DNA from: Culex pipiens pallens
Lineage: Eukaryota; Arthropoda; Insecta; Diptera; Culicidae
DNA: 64,000 nucleotides
Assembly: GCF_016801865.2 (NCBI RefSeq)
Contig: NC_068937.1
Location: forward strand, 128,130,117-128,194,116
Direction: 5' to 3'
Within the stretch, counting starts at the first letter, position 1, and each line of letters starts with the position of its first letter. Both the position numbers and the translations under genes were made by a program. A model generated the notes under the pieces. That model saw only the letters and a list, made by a program, of their open reading frames with translations. It was not told the origin of the DNA and did not search any database. Below are positions 56,930-64,000 of this stretch, piece by piece.

Positions 56930-57274
56930 CCAGCAGTTCGAACCCGTGGCGCGTCCTGAAGTCGGCCTTGACGGTCACCCCGTACGAGTCGTTGGACTTT
57001 GGACCGACGACGGCTTCGTTGGCGCCCGACACGTTCAGATAGTACGTGCCCCCTTCGTGGCCATGGTTATCAACGCGGCTCACCACGAACAGATAGTCCT
57101 GCTCGCGTTCGAGGCCGTGGGGAAGAAGTGCCCTTGAGCGGTGCTGGCCGTAGGTTTGCTTCGTGTGATTGCTTGCGATGATCTTGGGCGTCGGGATGGG
57201 CAGGGAAGATGGTGGGTCGTTGGCAGGATGGTGCTCTTCGGAGACGGTGTTGTGGAGCAGATCGATCAGGAAAC
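56930..57274 (-). CDS. Internal coding exon of an unrecognised, probably extracellular protein
   Basis: On the minus strand 345 bases (two bases, 114 codons, one base) stay open between acceptor CATCACTCCAG, preceded by a T-rich tract, and donor CTGG|GTGAGT. Entry and exit are both phase 1. The frame is GC-rich in a very AT-rich setting. The peptide includes LLHNTVSEEHHP, a Pro-rich link, REQDYLFVVSRVDNHGHEGG, YYLNVSGANEAVVGPKSND and YGVTVKADF. It is beta-rich with N-glycosylation sequons (NHT, NVS, NDS), which fits a secreted or luminal domain. I do not recognise the family. No partner exon was found on either side, so flanking introns must be long, or this is a gene fragment. Confidence 0.65.
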
Positions 57275-57424
57275 CTGGAGTGATGGAATTAAAAAAAATG
57301 CCAAATTTTTATTAACAGAATAAAATCCATTTGTGACATTAAGAATTAGTATTTTGTTGAATAGTACTTTGATTAATCATTTGCGAAGATTGATCAATAT
57401 ATTTCCTAGTTTTCTGTTTCGTCT

Positions 57425-58277
57425 GAGGGCAGGGGGGCAGAATGGCCCGCCTAAGTAAAATGCGCCAAAAACCATAGAAAAACATGAAAACTTATGAATT
57501 CAGTGTAGTAGGCTTATGCTTTGGGATGTTCCCTTCAATGTTGATGATAATTTTTAGCTTAAAACTATTTTTGAGCCACTTAAAAATTTTTTTTTTTTCG
57601 ACTGCTTTTAGGGTGCGGGGCAGAATGGGCCACCCTGCGGGGCAGAATGGGCCACCTTAGAAAACAAGCCATTTCGTCCAATACAACGTTGAAGGGAGAT
57701 AAGAAATGACTTAAGGTACCTTTCTAACATAGTTTCTTTGAAGTTAGACCACTTTTATAAAAAGAGTCACTTACCAAAACAAACATTTTCGAAAATAGTG
57801 TTAATATGTTGAAATAAGACACTTTTTTTTACAAATAAACGTCAAAACAACTGAAAAATCAACTATTGTTGCATTAACAGTGATTTGTGAAGCTAACAGG
57901 AGTGAAATAATCCATTTAATCCAAATTTCATAACTTTTGATTGTTTTTAAAATGCATGATAAGGGTGGTCCATTCTGTTCCGTTGTTGTTTGTATACCTT
58001 GGTAGTAACATCTAGTAACGTTATAAGCATTGAGCAAACTTTTTCAAACAATCTAACTTTTCAGAAAGCTTATTTGAAACCTCGAAATAAACAACATTTT
58101 CGTAGTTTTGTCAATAAATTTACATTTTGCTCATAATTTTAAAATACAATGAATTCAAACGTCGTTTTCGGTATGGTGATGTTTTTTGACGTCCTTTATA
58201 AGACCCTTGCCTTACAATTGGTCTAAATCCATTCTAAAGCCCAAAACCAAGGGTGGCCCATTCTGCCCCCCTGCCTC
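57425..58277. mobile_element. TIR element, GGCAGGGGGGCAGAATGG termini
   Basis: GGCAGGGGGGCAGAATGGCC at the left (57428) is matched inverted at the right end (CCATTCTGCCCCCCTGCCTC, to 58277). GGGGCAGAATGGGCCACC also appears twice in tandem at 57616-57657. The interior is AT-rich with no transposase; about 850 bp. Confidence 0.85.
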
Positions 58278-59196
58278 TATATATAAAACATTTCGTCGGT
58301 TTTTTTCGAACGCGAATTAAAGGTCTATTCTCTGTTTGTTACACAATTAATAAAACGGAGTCTTTTTTTAAACTATTTTAAAGTGAGTTTATTAATGCTT
58401 AAAGTAAGTTACTAAGTAAAAAAATTATAACCCGAGCAGATGGAAATAACTGGAAAAGTTCAAGTTCCGTTATTGTCAGGAGGTCAGGACTTGTTTTTAT
58501 AAAAACACAAAATAATAACAGAGATTTGTTCGTAAAATGACTCCTTAAAACAAATCCGACAACAAATTAAAATAATCCTGATGACTCAGTTTGGTATTGG
58601 TGAGATATCTTGAGTTTTTTTTAAAGGTACTATAAGCTATTGTGTATATTTAAAGGATCTTTTAAAAAAAACTCTAGATATGTTTTTTGCAACTGTATTT
58701 AAATATCTCATTTTGATATTGTTTTCTTATGATTTGCTTGGTTCCAATGAAATACTACATGTTTTCAAATGCTGAATAAAATCAGTAAACATTGGCTGAC
58801 GGCTTACAGACATTGTTAAAAATTTAAAAAAAAAATTATAATTTTACAGAAGCAAGCAAATAACCAAAATAGTGAACATGAAAAAGATTAAGTGCCCAAA
58901 GTTCTAGCAAAAAAAAAAAAAAATATATATATACATTTTATTGTACACACTTAATTTTTTTTTCGAGTGGATTTTTGATTTGCTTAGGGGGTTTATCAAT
59001 AATAAAAAAACCCAACTTTCAAATTTTTGACTTTTCAAAACAGTTTTGGTATAAATTCATGGCCAAAATAATGTCATGGACAAAATTAATTAAACTTTTA
59101 AATTCAAGCCATATTTAACAAAATTTAAAATAATATCAAATTGGGTTATGCACACTTAAAAGAAACGAAAAATTGTTGATTTCCAATATTAATTAA
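58278..59196. other. AT-rich intergenic DNA, no gene seen
   Basis: Long A/T runs, a TATATATATA word at 58924-58933, and no recognisable element ends or exons. Confidence 0.6.
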
Positions 59197-59942
59197 GGCC
59201 GTTGCAAATATTTTTCAAAGTTTATGAGCATGGTTGACTGCCAATGAGCTGCTACTCCGTTATTGACAGATCAGCTGAAGTTAAACAATGAATCAAAAAT
59301 GATCAGTGGGAGCCAACCATCCGTTCACTGTTTAACCTCTGAAGATCCCTACTTTATTAGACAATACCGGCGCCCTCCCAAGAAGCCTGCAGTTCAACGA
59401 AAGGGAGGAATGTTAGTCCGATAGTTGAAGTTGCAGACTCATCGAGCACATAGTTTTTCGCTATATACTTGTTGATACCGCTTGAGACCGTTGAATCCAC
59501 AGCATCTCCTTCAAGCATAACGTGATTAATATTTTTTTGGGTTAGTAGGATAAGGTATTGGCTTTTCGATGCCTCCCGAGCTACGGCGCTATGGGGAGGA
59601 CTTTCATAACAGACCCGTCGGCGAGCCTTCCGAGCAACGATGCTATGGGAAGGTTTTTCTGGTTAACACATAAAATCACTCACACACAGTTATTTTGCTC
59701 CACTATTAACTCGACGATCCAAATTGTCAGTGCGTCTTTCGATCATTATATAGAAATGGCTTTTTCACCGCAAAAAAAACTAAAACCTTATTCAAAAAAT
59801 TTAAACACAATCCACCCGACGCCGTGCCTTCCGATCAACGATGATATAGGAAGGGCTTTGAAAATCACAAAAATATCACTTTTCACTCCGAATATTTTTT
59901 ACGACCACGCGCTTCCTTTGCCAATTATGCACTCTACGAACA

Positions 59943-60361
59943 GCGACACAAAAGCACATAAAAATTAACATGAATAATCACGACTTCGCGTCCCCACTTC
60001 CAGCGCACCAATGATGCTATTATTCGATTAACACAATCACTCATCCCATACGAAAAGCGACACAAAAGCACATAAAAAAATTAACCTGAATAATCACGAC
60101 TTCGCGTCCCCACTTCCAGCGCACCAATGATGCTATTATTCGATTAACACAATCACTCATCCCATACGAAAAGCGACACAAAAGCACATAAAAAAAATAA
60201 CCTGAATAATCACGACTTCGCGTCCCCACTTCCAGCGCACCAATGATGCTATTATTCGATTAACACAATCACTCACCCCATACAAAAAGCGACACAAAAG
60301 CACATAAAAAAATAACCTGAATAATCACGACTTCGCGTCCCAACTTCCAGCGCACCAATGA
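59943..60361. repeat. 115-116 bp tandem repeat inside the TIR element
   Basis: TGAATAATCACGACTTCGCG starts at 59971, 60087, 60203 and 60318, so periods are 116, 116 and 115 bp with near-identical units. Older, diverged relatives (CCTTCCGAGCAACGATGCTA, CCTTCCGATCAACGATGATA) occur at about 59630 and 59827, showing repeated rounds of expansion. Confidence 0.95.
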
Positions 60362-60451
60362 TCAGCAACTGTACGCCTGCAAAATGCATTTAAAAACACT
60401 TTTTTTCATCCAAATGATGAAACCTAGGCTTGTATATTTTTTTTATTTTTT

Positions 60452-60478
60452 TGCCCCCCCCCCCCCTTTCCCCCCCTC
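60452..60478. repeat. Poly-C tracts
   Basis: A run of 14 C, then TTT and 6-7 C, close to the right end of the TIR element. Confidence 0.9.
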
Positions 60479-60530
60479 GACTTTTCTCAGAGCTGAGGGA
60501 CATAAACTTCAAAAAATATTTGCAACGGCC

Positions 60531-62349
60531 TAATGAATAATTAAAAAAAACTACTTTAAAATTTTTAACTTTTCATAAAAGATTTGATATTAAGACCACA
60601 TTTCATGGAAAAAATAATGTCCTAGATAAAATTGCTCAAAATGTTCCCATGGTTCTTCTAGCCATATTTAGCAAAATATATATTTGTTTACAAATTGCTC
60701 TGGAAAAATATTGAATAAAAACGTCAAGTTAATTGAAAAGAAACTCTGGTACCATTTTTGCACCATCCTTAAAGATTTAAAAAAAAAACTAGAAAATAAA
60801 AAAAACACGTGTTTTGAAATTTAACGTTGAGTGATAAGCCCGTTGCAAATATTTTTTCAAAGTTGAAATGTTCATTCAAAATTGGGCCAAAAAAACCAGG
60901 GGAGAAAAAATATGTTTTTAAAAAACTTAAAAATGTTAAATAGAAGTCTAATCAGCTGGAATCAATTTTAAATGCATCTTCCCGCATTGATAATAATATT
61001 AAGCATGTGTGGGCTTGTTTCAAAATGTTTTGAATGTTTGTGGAATTCCCGTGCACAGTACCGCAAAAACTATTTTTTATCGCAAAAAAAATCGTCAGTT
61101 TTTGGATATTTTGATAACAAATGATTGCATCAAAATTGTTGTAGAATGCATTTTAAAACTCTTTTTAGTTTTTCCCTAGTTTTTGTTTAATTGCATTTGA
61201 AGAACCTTCTGTTACCAAGCGGTTAATGAAAATGAAATAGTTGCAAGGAACACCAAATATCTATGAACAAAAACAAAAAAAAAAAGTTATTTCGGTAAAT
61301 AAAATGAATTGAATTGAAAAATTTTCTTAAATTTTCTTTGAAATTTTTAAACCTTAGCTTGTAACTTAAATTCGTAAATTTTATATTTTTGTTTTGCTCA
61401 TATGAAGCGACTTTTATAAAGCTATTGCAGTACGTTGACACTCGATTAAAAATAAATAATACGAAATGAGCAAGAAGGTTTCTTTCAAAGCAATGCCAAC
61501 TTTCTAACCTGTCAAATATACATAATTTTCTCCTTCTAATTCCATTAACACTCTAAAATCTAAGTCTCGACAAAGGTTTTAATGATCCATAAAAAGTTCC
61601 AACTATTAATTTTGAGCCTTGGATGTTGTAATGTTAACCACTCAGAATATTATTGTTTACACCTTAAGCCTTCAAAACGAATAAGCGGGTGACAAGTTCC
61701 GTCCCCAATAGTCCCTTTTTCATACTTCCAGTCGTGCGTAACCAAAGCAACGACATTCGTTGATAACGTCAACAACTTATTATTTGATCAGCGTTTTATG
61801 TTGTGTGCCCTAAATATAACGAACAAAGCGTGAACGGAGGGTGTCATACGGTGTCAAATTTGGTCTATTGCCCAAAAACGCACAATATTTTGTACGTGTG
61901 CGTATAGATAAGTTTGGTGGGTGGTTTTTGAGGGGGCACGTCCAAAACTGGTTCCCAGATTTAGTAAATAGAAGGCTGAACGGCATGAGCTATGAAAACG
62001 TTTTATCCAAGGTTTTGGTACAAAAAATCAAAGTTTTCCTTATTAATTGTGTACATTTAAACTTTTATTATTTGTCAATTGTAAGAATAAAATTAATTTA
62101 CGTCATTTTCAAACAACAACCACCAAGCGGTAAATAAAAGTCGAATTGAGCATAACAGCAAAACCGCGCACACGCACATGGCACACGGAAAAACAGCTGG
62201 TCTGCTAGCACCAAAACCACCCCAAAACCACGGGGTATGTCTCAAACATCTGGCCAGTGTGCTAGTGTGTGTGTGTGTGTTTTTATTTACCGACGGATTT
62301 TTATGTTTTCATGCTTTCATGCTCTCGCGATGCTTTCGCTGCTCACAGT
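60531..62349. other. AT-rich intergenic DNA, no gene seen
   Basis: Includes a lone terminus of the preceding element family near 60842. Frames of up to 98 codons (61841-62137) have no recognisable features. Composition becomes more balanced after 62150, near a candidate promoter. Confidence 0.5.
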
Positions 62350-62383
62350 TCAGTTTCCATCTGTTTGGATCGATGGTTGGTCG
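62350..62383 (+). promoter_or_regulatory. Inr + DPE core promoter (TATA-less)
   Basis: TCAGTT at 62350-62355 matches the arthropod initiator with A+1 at 62352. GGTCG at 62379-62383 matches the DPE consensus RGWYV at exactly +28 to +32. No TATA box is seen at -30. The spacing requirement for Inr-DPE promoters is strict, so the coincidence is meaningful though not proof. Confidence 0.5.
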
Positions 62384-62480
62384 GTTTTGTTTGTTGCGGC
62401 ACCTTTTTGTTTCGATTTGTTTACTACGCAATACGAGACGTTGCGCATTTGTTTACATCTTATTTGGAGAGAACGAGAAG
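62352..62480 (+). other. Candidate first exon after the Inr/DPE promoter
   Basis: From the predicted start site the sequence runs 129 bases to GAGAAG|GTGAGC, a good donor. An ATG at 62373 opens 36 codons that end flush with the donor in phase 0, giving a basic hydrophobic peptide (MVGRFCLLRHLFVSICLLRN). It may be coding or plain 5' UTR. The rest of the gene lies outside the window. Confidence 0.35.
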
Positions 62481-64000
62481 GTGAGCACCAGCTATCGCTG
62501 TCAAAATATGCATAAATAGCTCAAAATTAGGAAAATGTTATTAAAGTCATTACAATTATTTTATACCACGTTCAAATGTCAAATGTCTGCCACTGAGCTG
62601 TCAACCGAGTGACATTGTCATTATTGAAGAAATGTCAATGTGCAATGTGAACGATAATTGATCGTGCAAAGCACGAAGCATGTATCCAAATAAGTGAACC
62701 ATTGACACGAAACTTTGAATTCTTCTTTACTTTTTCGTATTGCTCAAGTCGAAGAAGTTTATAAAACCGAAGAAAGCTTGCACCAATATGAATCTGCTCG
62801 ATGGGGCTGCCGGTCTGTGTCTTGGTTTGAATAAAATGAAGTTTGTATATGGACCATCCATAAACCATGTGGACACTTTTTTTGGAAATCTCAAACCCCC
62901 CCTCCCACCTTCGTGGACAGTTGTCCATACAAAAAAATCATAACCCATAACAATTGCAAAGCCTTTTTAAAAACTTGAAACAGAAAAATGGCGCAGTTCT
63001 ACCACAATAATCGATACGACTCGAAAACGAGAATTACTAATCTGAAAAAAAAAAACAAATACATCGGTGTTTGATAACTCATGTTGCCTTTCTTAATTAA
63101 AGTTTTGATAGGGGAAAAGGATAGATGTTTAATATATTTTAATATTAAGTTTTGTTTCTTCAAATATTTAATTCTACATATTTTTTTTCATTCGATAGCC
63201 CCTTTAGAAACCATTGCCTCATTGACTTGTGCGCATTTTTTGCCTTTATTTATACTTCCCGGCTGACTGCGCCAACCGACCGCGAGGGGTTGCTCGATGA
63301 CGTCATTCTTTTGTTGAAAACTCGCGGCGTCTGCTTGGATGTGGTCGTGCCTTTAGGTGGCGATCGTCCGACCCCTTCCCGATGTGTGAATGTATTTGTT
63401 GGAGTGGAAATGCTGTGGGGAGCAGCAAGCTGACGTGTTTGTATTACAACACACAACAGAGTGTTTTTTTTTTTGCTACTCTGTTTAGTATCCCCTTCGA
63501 TCAGCATTAAATCAGTCAGCGGCAGCGCTGGTATCGAAGTTTAGCTTTAAAGTGTACGAAAAACCCTCGGTTTTTTTTTAATATTCGATATCGCGGTTCA
63601 ACCAACTCTTCGATTTTGAGTAGTGCTGACAGTTGAAGAAAAAATCATTCGTAAATCTCAAATTACTTTTTTGTGCAAGTTTGACAGATTGGCAGTGTCA
63701 CAAGTGTGTTTGGTTGTTTTGTTGTTATGTGTCCAAAATAGAAAGTTGATCGCAGTTGGCCCCCTGCGACTAATGTAGTAGTGGGTGTAGGCTATTTACG
63801 GGCTTCAAACCATACGAAAACTAAACGGAGCAAGTTTATATTGCCAAAACCAACAAAAGTTTCATTAAACATCGAGAGAGAAAATCAATATCCATCTGCG
63901 ACGAAGACAAGTTTCAACCCCCCTCGCGGAAAAATCTTCCTGTTCTTTCAGGAAAAAGGGGGCTGCTGTGTGTCTGTCTGTTTGACAGCACTGGTCACTA
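62481..64000. other. Probable intron or intergenic DNA
   Basis: Contains a short repeat-like segment at 62830-62940 (GGACCATCCATAAACCATGT with GTTGTCCATAC), a GC-richer patch at 63260-63430 and CT/GTCTGTCTG words at the right edge. Frames there are under 100 codons and unrecognised. Confidence 0.4.
63298..63305. promoter_or_regulatory. Palindromic CRE site TGACGTCA
   Basis: A perfect CREB/ATF consensus octamer within a GC-rich patch. A perfect octamer is expected about once per 65 kb by chance, so functional meaning is uncertain. Confidence 0.25.

Larger units (their letters stand above)
59197..60530. mobile_element. TIR element with TAA target site (PIF/Harbinger-like MITE)
   Basis: About 30 bp at the left (GGCCGTTGCAAATATTTTTC) recurs inverted at the right (GCAACGGCC ending 60530), and TAA flanks both ends (59194-59196, 60531-60533). 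A 3-bp TAA/TTA target is typical of PIF/Harbinger. The 1334-bp body has no transposase. Its right half is a tandem array (see 59943-60361). A further lone terminus, CCGTTGCAAATATTTTTTCA, lies at about 60842. Confidence 0.85.

Noticed and set aside
62178..62519. 113-codon plus-strand frame
   Set aside because: The predicted start site and donor fall inside it, and the part before 62352 would not be transcribed; only the segment to 62480 is kept as a candidate exon.

Overview
The window looks like nuclear DNA of a mosquito, most likely Culicinae and plausibly Culex. It is about 60% A+T, with small introns, GC-rich coding exons, insect-type splice sites and a dense layer of short inverted-repeat elements. 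It also carries tRNA-derived SINEs, one with two tRNA-like modules like the 'Twin' SINE of Culex. The species call is inference; no search was run. Two 100-base N runs (20867-20966, 49794-49893) are assembly gaps of unknown true size.

Layout. 1-6.4 kb is AT-rich intergenic DNA with MITEs, a perfect-looking hairpin and a possible first exon. 6.4-20.6 kb is a satellite block: a degenerate 10-bp satellite interrupted by a 7.1-kb TIR-bounded insertion (itself made mostly of 8-bp repeat arrays in two orientations) and by a 2.0-kb foldback element, and followed by a 0.75-kb array of another 8-bp repeat. 20.97-29.83 kb (minus strand) is the 5' two thirds of the F-box only protein 11 gene (FBXO11), with two alternative phase-compatible first exons; its 3' part is lost at the first gap. 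31.4-33.3 kb is nested MITEs. 33.34-35.13 kb (plus) is a complete two-exon gene for the beta subunit of protein farnesyltransferase. 35.2-48.8 kb is repeat-rich and probably holds non-coding 5' exons and a long intron leading to a Gln/Ser-rich coding exon at 48806-49348 (plus). 49.9-54.7 kb is a dense nest of repeats (SINE, MITE and hAT-like elements). 56930-57274 (minus) is an isolated coding exon of an unrecognised, probably extracellular protein. 57.4-60.5 kb is two more TIR elements. Near 62352 is an Inr+DPE core promoter followed by a candidate first exon on the plus strand.

The genes do not form a pathway. FBXO11 is a substrate receptor of an SCF ubiquitin ligase; FNTB is the catalytic subunit of CaaX farnesylation. 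The most unusual content is the satellite block: 8-bp telomere-like T/G-rich arrays converge on each other inside an element with terminal inverted repeats, and the block abuts the point where FBXO11 is cut off.
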